A DNA stretch of 57,276 bases from Azolla pinnata (Eukaryota; Streptophyta; Polypodiopsida; Salviniales; Salviniaceae), in assembly GCA_037176905.1 (NCBI GenBank), contig JBBBWG010002448.1, positions 32,087 to 89,362 of the forward strand. The letters are read 5' to 3'. Under the pieces are notes generated by a model. That model ran no database searches and was not told where the DNA came from. It saw nothing but the letters and a program-made list of their open reading frames with translations. Positions 11,583 to 24,373 of the stretch are shown piece by piece; positions within the stretch are counted from its first letter, which is position 1; every line of letters starts with the position of its first letter. Position numbers and translations under genes: made by a program.

Positions 11583-14500
11583 ATGGCATCTCCTCCTCCT
11601 CCTCCTCCTCCTTTGTCGCCTTCACCATCCACATCCACATCACCAACATCGTCATCATCTTTTGCTGATAGTTTGGTTGATTTCCTGGATCAACCTTTCC
11701 TCATCAATGTTAGCATCGTTCTCTTCCTTCTCTGGTTAGCTTCTGCCTTCCGTATCTCCTCTGACTGGATGTTCATCGTCGCTTTCCTCTTCTTGCTCGA
11801 GGTAACTCTTTCCAACCTTTCTTTCTCTATCTCGAGTTTGTCCCTACAAAGTTGCATCTTCTTATATCAACTTCTTATTTCTCAACATATTATTATCGAT
11901 GTCCTTTTTGAGGCGATAATGCATTTTTTATAAACAATGTTCCATCTTTGATGATTGTTGAAAAATTCAGCCTTCATTGGCTAGAGTGATTCTTAGTTCT
12001 CGTGATTCAAGCTTTTTTCATGCAAATCTGCAGTATGATTCATCTCTTGAACATCTTCTTATATGCGAAGCCAAAGTGATTTAAACTGAATGTCAAGAAG
12101 CTCTAATGATATAAATTCAATATGAAGGAATCCCTGTGGGTTAATTTAATTGAACATTATGGCGGGAAGGATCACTTTCTGGAAATTGGCGGCATGTGAC
12201 TAGTTTATGGAATCCCCCAACTTGAAGCTTTTGATGGCTTCCTCCTAATATCAGTGTAAAATGACGTCTAGATCCAGAAATAGTTAAAATCTTAGGGCTA
12301 AACCAATCTGAATCAATGCATCACACTTGACAAACTTCAATGTCCAATATTATTGCAAAGTGAGATGAATATGCAAATTTAATACTTAAGGTTAAAGGAA
12401 GTATTCCAGTGAACGAAATCAACATGACACACTAGGCGAACTGCTATGTAGTGTATTGATATCCCAATTTCAAAGGAAAATCTTTAACTATAGTTTGGAC
12501 TACATAATGTACATTTGTACCAATGTGTGCAACTATGAGCTGTCTACAATATATCTTAATTTGATATAAAAAATGTAAAACTCTATGAACAGAAGAAATA
12601 TCTTACATCCAATGCTTATTCGTTTGCATGTCTTTCTTTTTCTGCATGAATTTGATGTAAACCTCACAGGCAAATCGTATTTACGTCAGGAAAGTACGCC
12701 AACAAATGCGTAGTAAGGAGAGAAGGTCTGCACTCCAAGAACGAGTAATTTTGCAGATAGCTTTGATAATATACTCATTTATATCACATTTTTCTCTGCT
12801 TTGTGCAAACCTAACATCATTTACTGAATTTGCAGCCTCTTAGTGACTTCCAGGCAGCACCATGGCTCAATCAAGCTATTGAGAAGATTTGGCAAAGTTT
12901 TCTGGAAAAATTTATATCGCAAGTTCTTCTCAAACCAATGGTTCCATGGTTCCTTGAAAAATTCAAGCCAGCAACTGTTGTAAGCTTCTTTGGCTAGAGA
13001 CACTTTGTTGATTGTTATTTTTCTCTTTATTGCAATTAGTGTGCACCTAGCAGTCAATCCAGATAACATCTCATTTTTCTTTTGCATTAAACAATAAAGA
13101 TCATCTTTGTCTACTTTCAAACGGTGTTTCCCTTGCTTCAGAGATCTTTCCAAGCTGGATCTGCTCATGTCAGTCTATATGAGTTGAGATCCCCTAGTTA
13201 TTTTTTACTGACTTACACTTGTCTTGGTTTGTACTTTTGAGCATTATACATGTATAGATATTTAGATTCTTCAGTCACTTTTCATTAAGATACTCATGTT
13301 TTGGTTTCTGTGCTCAGAGGGAGAATAACATTTAAGGTGTGATAGCTTAGCTTATTTGATCTTATAAGCCTTTTCACTGTCTAAAATAGGGATTTCTTTT
13401 TACATCATTTAAGATCCTATAATGTTAGAAGTGGTGTAATATTTTTTGGTAAAACAAAGCATTAGAATATGATCAAAGTACAACAGTATGGGGCCCAGTG
13501 GTACCAGTAATGTAGAGGTTACAAATATTCCTAATCAAGGCATAGCCAGTTGAAGTAGAATATGAGTGCATTGGTCATCACGATGATAGGATCACACTTC
13601 ATACTGAAATGCTTGGGGATGCTACTTGAACTTGGGCAATGATACTATGTCTGCTGTAATGCAGCCTACTTCTTCTCAGGCATTTGAAGAAATGAATTTA
13701 ATTATTGTCCGGTTCTGCAATGTGCTGGTTGTGCTTGAGCTGGGGTCTTATTGCGTGATCTTTTGAAGTCTGGAATTTCGTTGATACAAACTTGCGAACC
13801 ATTGTCCTCCTCAGGAGAGAGTCTCAATAGAAAACCTTAAATAGCTTTAACGTTAGATGTCGTTGACCTGAAAGAACTCGCATATGCATGATCCTATAGG
13901 TACTCAGGAGTGACATTTTACAAGGCTTAAGCTGTCCACATTTAAGCCTGCTTGTGCACATCTTGTCATGGATATTCAATCCGTAGATTTCTTAACTTCA
14001 TAAACTAAATTGTAGGTATTGATATTCTTTAGAACTACCTCATCTTTACAACAGTAGGAACGTTGGACCAAGTCTCACATAGTTGGAGAGATTTAGAGAC
14101 ATATTTAGTGTGATGATTGGTTGCATGATATTATTTTGGTGGAGCTTTAATGAGCACTCGGATGTTATCCCCACAAGTGGCTAGAATCTGGTGGACTTGG
14201 AGATGCATCTGAAGAAAGCTACTCTAGCTTGGCACGTATATCATCAAAACAGGTTGTTGCATGTGGAAGCATTTATCCTGGTATATGCTTAAATGAGAGA
14301 ATGGTTTCAGTCACATGGCACAAGTATAAATCCACTTTAAATGACCAAAGAGGAAAATTACAGCGACCACTAATATCTTGAAATTGGATAATGAAAGAAC
14401 ATGAATCACCCTTTAGCATTCCTTGATAGGAAAATGGCCTACTGTGAAGACACTCTTTTCATGTGTGAGAGGATTGAATCAGTGTTAGCCTCTCTAATAT

Positions 14501-17500
14501 AAATATACACGGAGAACTGTTGGAACAATTGTGCCATCAAAGGTCAGAATCAGAAGAACACAATGTTTGCAATTTGTTGCAACACAAGATAATGGAATAT
14601 CAGAATAATTCATGTTGACTGGCAAAATGGACCATGATCCTTGCACTCTTTTCATTGACATATAGTGGTCATGATTTTCAGCCACTAAAGGTGCTTCCCC
14701 CATTTTGAAAATAGTTCTATCACGAGTTGACCTTTGTTGGAGCTGTTTTGTGAAATTTTTTAGTCACGTTGTTTAGTAATGCTTATTTGGTCTGTAAATC
14801 TCAACATTATGAATCGATCCATGCTAGAGACCTTTTAAGGGTTGTCAATCTGACCTAAAATCTTACATATGTTGAAAACAACATCCTTGGCGGTAGTCAC
14901 TAAGTCCAGTTATAGTTAATTTTGTTTGTTGATCTCAAAGACAAGGCAACACTTTTGAGACTAGTCTCATGTTCAGTTGTGTGCATCGTTTTTAGGCCAG
15001 CTGAAAGATGTTTCTATTGGTTCATTTGTCTTTCTTTTTTTCTACATGGATTGCGTTGACCTCAGGATTCCATTGTTACTTGTAGTTTTAAATTTATTTA
15101 TTGTTACACTTTTTCTACGTAGACCTTTTTTGGTTTACAGATCTCAAAGATGAGAAAACGTAAGATGCCATTCTGGTTTCTAGGTGATGAATTGATTATA
15201 TATTGTAAGAATCAAGAGGAAAGGAGAGATGCAGTAAAATATAATGCTAACATCTTTGGAAGGCCAAAGTAAAGTGTATACATTTTATAGGGTAAAGTTA
15301 TGTTGCTGGAACTATCATTGGGGAGGGAGCCACCTAAGTTTACTGGTGTTCGTATCGTTGACTCAACCTCTAAAGATGACGATCTTGTAATTACCTTTTT
15401 GTACTCATTATCAAGAATATTTTTTATTTTTTTCATATTATAAAGAGATGTTCCATCTTGCAGGTAATGGAACTCAATTTAGAATTCTCAGCTGCCAATG
15501 ATATGATTGCAGTTTTGAGTGCTCAAATGAGAGGTTTAGGTTTCTGGACAAATATTCATATTTCCAAGCTGGATATTGGAGGAAAGGTACATAGTTTTGT
15601 TATTGTTAAGTCATGTCAAGTATTGCGGGCGTCTTTTTTCACTAGTGTATTGTGGTCTATAAAGAAAATTAAGCTTTTTATTGTTATAAAGAACTTATTA
15701 CAGAAAGGGTGCTGCTATTCCAGGTGCGAGTTGGTATAAAGGTCATTAATCAGTCACCTTATTTAAGCCGGGTTCGCTTATGTTTCATGACTGCCCCTGT
15801 TGTACAAATGACAGTACGACCCATATTTACACATGGTGTAAATGTTAGTGACATCCCTTTAGTTTCAGGATGGATGGTAGGTAAATGTGCTCTGGGACTC
15901 TAAATAACGTTTTACTGCTATATGCCAATGTAAACTCTTTGAATATATGCAGGAACGGCTAGTGGCAGATGTTTTTGAACAATGTTTGGTGCAGGTATGA
16001 TATGGCTGATCTTGCCAGCAATCACCCACTTTGTTTTGATATCTATGTAGATGAGGTATAAGGATGACTTGTCACATAGCTCAAGTATGAAAGTAAATTG
16101 CATTGTCCTCACCTGTGACCAGAATGGGAAAGGATTGCAAACATCTGAACAATATGATCAAATCAGGTACTAAAAGAACATGGATCAGGCCTATCACATC
16201 TTTAGACATGAAGAGGGTACTCTTTTTGTACACAATAGGTGGATGCATTGTTACACCCTCTTGTATATAGATACACTTCTACGTTGCACTATACAATTTG
16301 AAAACACAAGTGAAGACCTGTTTATATCAACTGAAGATCAAAATATATGTGGATCTATGGAGGAAAGAATTTTCCAGTTCGGTCATAAAGCACAGTATTG
16401 TAAGAACAAGTTGTCATTATGCTGTTTTCCATGAAATAAGAGTGAGTACCATTGGCTCTTCAAGCATGACTTCGGCCCACTACATGTGATGATAGAATAT
16501 GAAGACTGGTGATGCTCGGCATTTTGCTCTTGCTAGCACTCAAGAGATGCAGTAGGAAGTTGTTGAAGGACAGCTTTAAACCGCACAAACTCAGAAATAA
16601 GGAACCATCACAACTTTTGTTTGATCCATTGAAGTCTAATATTAAAAGTTAATGGGTTACACATGAGAGATCTTGTCCATATTGTTGATTTTTCTTTTAC
16701 TTTTTACCGATATTCACAAACTTAGGTCTGCTATTTATATAAAAGGCATTGAGTGGATATGAAATCTTGGCTTTAGAACTATAACAAAATCTTCATCATT
16801 CCAAGATAAATTCAGGACAGAATTGGCATTTTTAAATGTGTATTCAATAAGTATGCTGTAATATGATGAACATATCAAATGAGGCACAATATATCCAGAA
16901 AAAGTGCCTAAATTACTAGTATTCTAATGTTTTTGCTTAATATCAATATAACTTACATTTCGGTGCTTGTTTCTTGATCTCTCATTGTTTGACTTTATTC
17001 TGTGCAGCCAAATATGCTCACTGTCAATATAGAGGGTCTTGTGAATCAGATGACAATAGTAAGGACTGCTGATCGAGGTATTTTTTGACATGTAACCAAT
17101 TGTTTTCTTTTATGGGTTTACTGTTAGCTGGACAAATCATATATGCTTGAAGAATTTGAATCAATGTAATAGTAATGGTTCCTAAGAGGTTAAAATGGAA
17201 CTATCCAATACTCGGTTCTTGAGAAAATGACCCCCGTCTATGCTAATACTGTCGAAGAGGTAAACCAAAAGTGGACCTGCTAATGAACCTTCATGTCTGA
17301 CATAGTTTTATAGAACAAAATCCTCTTAAGGTTCATTCATTTAAACTAAAATTTACATCAATGAGTGAAGGAGGTTAGAACCCCCGGTACTGGCTTGTAA
17401 AACAAAAAACCAGGAAGGTGTTCAGGATCCCAATAGATATGCAATGGGGATCTGATTACGTGAAGCAGTGTTTTATAAAACAAAATCCTTGTAAGGTTCA

Positions 17501-20500
17501 TTCACATAAACCAAAATTTACATCAATGTGTGAAGGAGGGTAGAACCCCCGGTACTGTCTTGTAAAACAAAAAACTAGGAAGGGGTTCAGGGTTTCAATA
17601 GATATGCAATGGGGAATCTGCAGTACATGAAGCAGTGTTAGGAAAAGTTCACACTCCTACAGGTTTGTTGAGGACAGTGGCTAGTTTGATTGGAGTGAAA
17701 CAAAGATATCCACTATCGCCCACCTGCAGGATATCTACCTTAGTGAATAGTAATATGTATCTCTCACCTACACATTCGACAGTCACTGATATCAGTTTTT
17801 TTATGAAAGAGGAACATGATTGTAATGCACAGATTAGACTTCCCATTGATTAGAAAGGAACATCCAACTAGAGAGCTGTCTTCCTGTTCCAACAATCAGA
17901 GAAGAGTTAGCATGAGGCGTTGGACACCATGACGAGGGCCAGCTACTTAATCAAAAGAAAATTATTCTGCATTAGTCTATCTGCATGTTTATATCAGAAT
18001 TGAGGCGGATATAATCCATGCATACAGTTGTTAGGCTGATTTTGTGCATCTTATGTTTTTTGGCATAAGTTACAGTATCTGGCTGTTTAGGTTCTGAAAC
18101 TGCTTTCATATATCTTGTATACTATTCCTGTTAGACATAAGCTTGGTAACGACTGCACTTAAATACATAACTTTTCTTTCTTATAATTGCCCATTGTGAG
18201 CTATACGTAAGTCCAGGGCAATATCAAGTGTGCAAATAATATCTATGTCTGTGGCGGGATCAATCTGATATTATAATCAGTATGTTATGCTCAGAAAGCG
18301 TGAATGTTGTTCTGACTTCTGGTGTTAATGATATTTCAGAAGTCCCGTTTTTTGAGATTCAAGAAATGGGGGCAATTGCTACTGCTCACCTAAAAATTGT
18401 GGAAGCGTTGGAGTTGAAACCTTCCGACTTAAATGGTATACTCTAGCTACTGCTAACCAACAAAGAACAAAGTCATATGAGGATTTAGAATATTATTGAG
18501 ATTCAAATAAACTTAAGAGAAAGGCATATGATTATTGGAAATACAGACTCTCAACAACTGGTAATGGTAGCCTCAGAATGATGATATGCAGAAACTACTA
18601 GAGATATGCTGTGTAAAATTATAACCTTACCGAGTTTTGTTTCTGAGTAATAATGCTTAATGAAGTGTGACCTGTTTCTTTAAGGAAGTACCGTGCTAAA
18701 TTGGAATGTCTATCATTTGATTTTTCCAAGTCAGTACAGTAATACTTAGTGAATAACCAAAGAAAATAGCCTGCCGAGGGCCTAAGGAAGTACGTGCTAA
18801 AGTGGAAAGTCTGTCGTTTGAATTATTTCGAAGCCTGTACAGTAACATTTGTGCTTTTAGCCTATTCCAGGTGTATTTGTTTCTTGGAAATTTATATATA
18901 CAACATCTTGAAAATCAACAGTATATTACTAATTTACAGCTTTTATAAGGAATTTATTCACTGTTTATTTCTCTCATATAGTACTTATAAACTAGTCATT
19001 GTTTATGACAGATCTGAGTTATTACTTGTTTTCTCAAGATACATCATGAGAAAGTAGTAAAGGCATTTTTCTTATTTTTGTTGAAAGGTTTATGAAAGCA
19101 AAAAACATTACTTCAGTTGTATTTTCCTGTTATCAATGATAACCCACAGAGTGATGATATAGCTTCAACCTTCAACAATAGCATATGCCAAACAACGATA
19201 CAAGGAATTTAAGAGGCGGGTGTAGTGGCATAGTAGTGCTTGCTTGTTTATTCTCAATTTAGGCCTTCTCTTAAAGCTACCTGTTTTCAAAGTATCTTTT
19301 AGAGATTCACTTATGTACAAGATTAATTGAATGAATGTTAATGCATGTAAAATTATTTGATTAATGTCATTACAGATCTGTTTAGGAGTTCCATTACAAA
19401 CCAAAATTTATGCAGTCTTAATATGGAGATCTAATGTACTGTGGCAACAAAAGAACTGGAATAGTGTGTGGTTTCTGAAATTTATACATTCCTTTCCCAG
19501 GTCTGGCGGATCCATTTGTGAAGGTGTCTTGTGGTAATAAGAAATTTAGAACAAAGATCGAAAAGACCACTCTCAGTCCAAAGTGGAATGAAAACTTTGA
19601 CATTCCAATTTTCAGCTGGGAAACTTTACCCCCACTCTTACTTCATCTGTATGACAAGGATACTATTCTTGATGATAAATTGGGGTAAGGGAATTTTTAT
19701 TTTCCAAGGATTTTGTTGAGATTTAACATTTAGTGATTATGTTTTTAACTCTTAGAGCTTTAACTTTTGATGATCATGTTCTTTCATACACATTTGCCAA
19801 AGATTACTGGATGATTAGGGATCACAAGTTACCTTTTATTGTTCAAAGGATGATTTTGCACAATTTTCTTCGTTTTTAGACTTTAATGGACTTATTAGTT
19901 GGACCCACACTGGTTACTCTGATTGCATTGTAACTTCCTTGGAGTCTAATGTTGTGTATGCTAATCTTGTTTCAGATTTTGTTCCATCAACTTGGCGGAT
20001 TACAGGGGTGGTGACAGTCATGATCTTTGGATACCTCTTCAAAGTGTTAAAACAGGAAAGCTGCACATTCTTGTAAAGGTAAAAACAAATGCTTAGAAAA
20101 CGTGGTTGTCCCGTCTGTGCATTTCTTTGTTCCAGCTACATCTCGTCTCTTTTTTTATTGAATTATAGGTAGAAGAGGAGGATTCTACAGAAAAGCTTCC
20201 AGTGGAAGAGGTAGCCGACGATTCCGTGGAGAAAATTGATCCGATTCCTGAGAAGTCGGAGATAATTAAAATAGGCATTGGGGACGGTGGGTTTGTATCT
20301 ATTGTTAGCCCAGGGGAGCGATACATAATGAATGGTGCACCTCAAAGCCAGACTCCAAGTGAGAAGGATGCCAAGAACAAAAGCAAGAATCATGTAGAGT
20401 CAAGCGAGGCAGTGGTGGATCAAGGAATTAAAGAAATGGAAGTTTTTGCTGAAAATGAGAGTTGTAGACCGGAGCTAGAGGCACAAGATAATGCAAGTGC

Positions 20501-20651
20501 GACATCTTCGGTGACCTCTGAGTCGGAAGCATCAGTTCCTGACACCCCATCAAAGAGAGTGCGTGCAAAGGGCAAGGCAAAGGAAATGATGAAGAGTGCA
20601 AGCCGTCATTTCAATTCAGTGTTCAATAAGAAACAAAATGGAGAGTCTTAG
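11583..20651 (+). CDS. NTMC2T6: SMP-C2 membrane-contact-site protein (NTMC2T6-type)
   Basis: Twelve exons, all phase-consistent: 11583-11801, 12670-12744, 12836-12979, 15291-15386, 15464-15586, 15724-15876, 15953-15994, 17008-17077, 18340-18435, 19501-19684, 19976-20078 and 20169-20651 (TAG). The product is about 595 residues. A Pro/Ser-rich N-terminus is followed by a hydrophobic hairpin (about 39-72) for ER anchoring. An SMP lipid-binding domain (about 100-290) contains WLNQAIEKIW, FTGVRIV and VRPIFTHGVNVSDIPLVSGW. One C2 domain follows (about 315-435), with PSDLNGLADPF and YDKDTILDDKLG placing aspartates where Ca2+ ligands sit. A charged Ser/Glu tail closes the protein. This is the architecture of plant NTMC2 type-6 (At1g53590-like) proteins, which are inferred to tether the ER and move lipids. 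Orthology rests on remembered family resemblance. Confidence 0.9.
17300..17640. repeat. 165-bp tandem duplication in an intron
   Basis: A segment beginning tttata(g/a)aacaaaatcct occurs at 17306 and 17471. Each copy carries aaatttacatcaatg, agaacccccggtactg, gtaaaacaaaaaac and atagatatgcaatgggg in the same order. The copies differ at a modest number of positions. The pair abuts the LINE-like fragment that follows and may be part of the same insertion. Confidence 0.85.
17640..17760 (+). mobile_element. Decayed LINE reverse-transcriptase fragment in intron 8
   Basis: The plus strand reads LIGVKQRYPLSPT. This corresponds to the conserved non-LTR reverse transcriptase motif GV(K/R)QGCPLSPTLF with two substitutions. 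After a probable frameshift the next frame gives DIYLSE, like the IYIDELE that usually follows. It is short, interrupted and on the same strand as the host gene. I take it as an old insertion in the intron between exons 8 and 9. Confidence 0.55.
18681..18870. repeat. Diverged ~100-bp tandem duplication in intron 9
   Basis: The block aaggaagtac-gtgctaaa-tggaa-gtct-tc-tttga recurs at about 18683 and 18784, each followed by a gtacagtaa block. It is intronic with no coding content seen. Confidence 0.6.
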
Positions 20652-21200
20652 AGATGGCGAGCATTACAAAAATGGGTGCTTTCTGCTGCCGCCACAGGTA
20701 TGTTTTCTGCATCCGATTGCGCACTTCTTATCCAGAATCTCTTGAATCAAAATCAGCAAATTTTCTTGCCACTTTGTCTATACAGCTTTTTTATGCCGGG
20801 GAGGTTTGGCTTCCAATTGTAAGTAAAACCTATTTTTTGTTTGTATAAAAACTTGGAATAAAACAACACACGCAACTTTTGCAGCTCGAAGACTAAAAAT
20901 CTATCTGCATATGAGTTTCTTTCTGTGTACAAAGGCAGCATTCTGTGAAAGCATCGTGCTCCGCTTCTGCAATAAAGGGATCTTCTACTGTTTGTTTTTC
21001 TTCACTGCTCGAGCAAGGATTACTTCCTCGCGCTCATTGTCGCGGTTTAAAAACCAACGGTAATTTGCGTTTAGACAAACATGATGATAAAAAACTGTTT
21101 GAGTTGTGCGAGGAAAGCGAAAATTGTGAATGAACTTCTTTGGAAACTAAATAGAGATGTCGAAACTAAATAGGCCCATCCAAATAGGGAATGTCAGCAA
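20652..21200. other. Likely 3' UTR and trailer of the SMP-C2 gene
   Basis: The stretch follows the stop codon at 20651 and contains no frame resembling a known protein. A CAG/GTATGT at 20696-20703 could be a donor for a 3'-UTR intron, but this is not certain. Confidence 0.4.
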
Positions 21201-21201
21201 T

Positions 21202-21395
21202 AGCTGGAAGTCACCCTTGATCTCAGCAATTCTAACCATAGCTAGAAGTCACCCTTAATCTCAGCAATTTTAACCATAGCTAGAAGTCACCCTTAATCTC
21301 AGCAATTCTAACCATAGTTAGAAGTCACTCTTAATCTCAGCAATTCTAGAAGTCACCCTTAATTTTCAGCAATCTAACAATAGCTTCTAGCTGTG
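21202..21395. repeat. 38-bp minisatellite downstream of the SMP-C2 gene
   Basis: About four and a half copies of a unit starting agctagaagtcacccttaat and ending cagcaattctaaccat. The last copies are shortened. The copies are adjacent, with no spacers. Confidence 0.9.
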
Positions 21396-24373
21396 GTAAA
21401 TCTTGCTTGCCAAAAGTTTTCAAATGTGCTTTAAAATCAAGACTCAGTAGTGCTCCACTTCTATGAATGAGAGGCCTTCTGTCAACAATCCAGATTGATT
21501 GTTCTCGGATTATGGAAAAACATGTAATAAGGCTTTGATTAGAGTTATCTTCAGTGTGACGAAGTGGAAACATGTGAATCTCTCAATTTCTTTTTATATA
21601 TCATCAATGTTCTCGATCAAGATTATGAGCTAAAACATCAAACTAGCCTATAACAACCCATAGTACATGAACTTGTAAGAAAACAGTCGAGGATTTATGT
21701 GTCCCACCTAAAGCCCAATGCACTAAACTGCGTACAATGTCTCCTTTTGGTAAACCATTTTGATTGTCAAGAAGTTGGTGTTCCATTTCTACTAAGCTTG
21801 AGTTGTCAGATCTTTTGCCTTTTCACTTTATATTCGTTCCCACTCAAACTCATGTATACATTTTGATTAGATTTTAATGGGTATAAATGATTTTCGATCT
21901 ATGTTTCACAAGTCTAGCTTAGCTCCGATCACTTGGATGCCTCAAAGCATCGGGTGTGATAGTTTTATCTAATGATTTCCTACCAAATCGTTAGTGTTTT
22001 CATTATCATTGAGAGCGTAATGGATTTTTCGTTGATGGCATGTTATGGCAATAACAATTAGTTCAGATCATATCATGACTAATTATCGCTTGAGATTGTA
22101 TTATGAATAATTATCGCTCTGATTATGATGAAGAGTACTTTGGATATCCAAGGGCTATTGTCATTGTTGTAGTATAGGTAAATGGAAGGGTGAATAACAT
22201 GTTCAAGAGGCATCCTTTTATGTTTGGTTCTTGGAAGTATGTTAATACCATTGTCTTTATAATAATAAAAATGAGCATAACCAATTTAATTTTTGCTCAT
22301 ATCGTTGAAAATTGACTCCTTGATCAATTATTTAGGTGAACTTGTAAATCTCAACTTCAGACGCATGATCCAATGACATAGATAGCATAGAGATAGCATA
22401 GAGACATGAAAATATCATCAGAAGAGAGCTTGTGATACTACATAAAATAAAGATAGCATGCTTCAAAGGCTCTATTGGTGAAACTAGACTCTATTTATTA
22501 GATTTGTATATTCAATCAAATTCCAAGGTATAATATATTGTCATGTGCTAAGGCATATGAATGATGCTTTTTATTCGTGAATCGTCATCAATCTTTCGCT
22601 TGTGATTGATCAATATACATATTTCAGCACCCTCACTCCGTTGTTTTTATCTCTAATCTTCCTCTACTATTAAAATTCTACTTGTTGGGAGCGCATACAC
22701 AAAATGCCTGTAGCCAAATGAAATCCTTCCATGACAACCATCAGAGTTTGCTGTGTACCTAAACATTATGGTTGATTGCAATCCTTTGGCGCTCATTCAA
22801 TAATCTTTAATCCATAATGACATGCAAATCTCATCCGAGTGACAAGATTCAAGGCATTCTTGGATTCCTTTTGAGTGGCTTATGATCCATTGAAAGGGAT
22901 TCAGTTAAAGCAAATGATAAGAAATGGCAATCTCTCAAGGATTGCTTACAATCTTTGGAATGTACCACTTCAAACTTATGTTCTTCAAGGTGTGCAATAG
23001 AGGAACCAATAGAACTTGAAATGCTCAAAACGATGGAAAAAAATGGTGTGGCCTAAAGCTAGAGTTATCTCAAAAACAGAAAAAACGGACCATTTAGGGG
23101 AACGAAATTACTTCCAATCAAAAGTACAAAAGATTCTTAGCAAAAACATACTTGAAATGGACCATATACTGTGTCATCTAGACTGACAATGCCAACTATG
23201 TTAAAAAACATATAGGTAAGCTTCCATCCCTTGCATATAAGATCTGCCATAGTTGGAGATCCATCCAAACCTTCCATGGCCAAATATGTCAATTATTTGG
23301 GTCATCAATAGACAGCGAGGAAGATCTTTTCCTTTTCTTCAAGCACAAATGAACCATAGGGGTTTCTGATGTGCGTTTGTTGAATCAGAGCCTCCCCAAA
23401 TCAGCCTTCTTTTTGGATCTAGGATGGTTGCTCAAGAGTAGATGAACCTCCTCGTTATTGGTTCTCATCGAGATCATTTCAAAAAGAAAACAGAAGTCAT
23501 ATATATAAGACCTGTTCCTTGCATGATTTGTAATTCAAAAATACAACAAGATGATAAAATAGCCAGGTATAGGTGTTCTGAACTTAATCTGACAGTTGGA
23601 TCATCCTTAATAGCTGCCATAATTGGCCTGGATTCAATCTGATACAGCCGTCATTATAATCACCAGCATCTTAGACTGCGACAAGATCCTTGAAACAGAC
23701 AAGAGCATCAGAAGTAGACAGCTTTTCTTGCATATACAAAACATACCTGTGGCTCTTGTTAAATCAGTTCAGAAATTCCTTAGTTTACGCTTCAGGTAAC
23801 CATGCTTCAAATTGATCAACCCCTTTGATGAAACTCTGGCAGATATCTGTGCTATGTACAGAAATATGACATTGTTAATACGACACAGGTCGTAGGCTCT
23901 CAGCACTATACTTTGTCCCTTCATGATAGCTCTCGAAATTTCTTTAATGAGGATTGGAGAAATATACTAGAGGAAAAAGCTCTTAGCCTTTGCAACAGTC
24001 ATAGTAAAATTCTTATGGCAAAACATGGTTGGATGGGATACCAACTAGAAGAAATACAAGTTTTTGAGCCAGTTGCTAGCTCATATAAAATGTGTAACAT
24101 GGAACTTGGCAAGTTTCTACACAGCACGTTTAGCTTTTCCATAGTAACAAGCCAAGTGCAACTGTCAAAAGCCTTGTTGCTTTTGTCTTTTTTCTTTAGG
24201 CTGCAAGACATTTTATCTGGAGTGGGCCAAATTGCAGCCCTTTATACCAGTGTCTTCGATAGTATACATGAGGTGGGGTGGGGTTCTATAGAAGATGTGA
24301 TACGAAGTTCTCACAAGGCATCAACTCTTAGAGCTGAAGTTTGATATACATCCATTGCATTGTTTTCACAATA
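21396..24373. other. AT-rich intergenic stretch between convergent genes, no gene supported
   Basis: Nothing here resembles a known family. The longest frame (23913-24344, +, 143 codons) has a hydrophobic patch but no recognisable domain. It also lies immediately past the 3' end of the DUF7036 gene. Decayed transposon sequence is the likeliest content, without a diagnostic motif. Confidence 0.5.
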
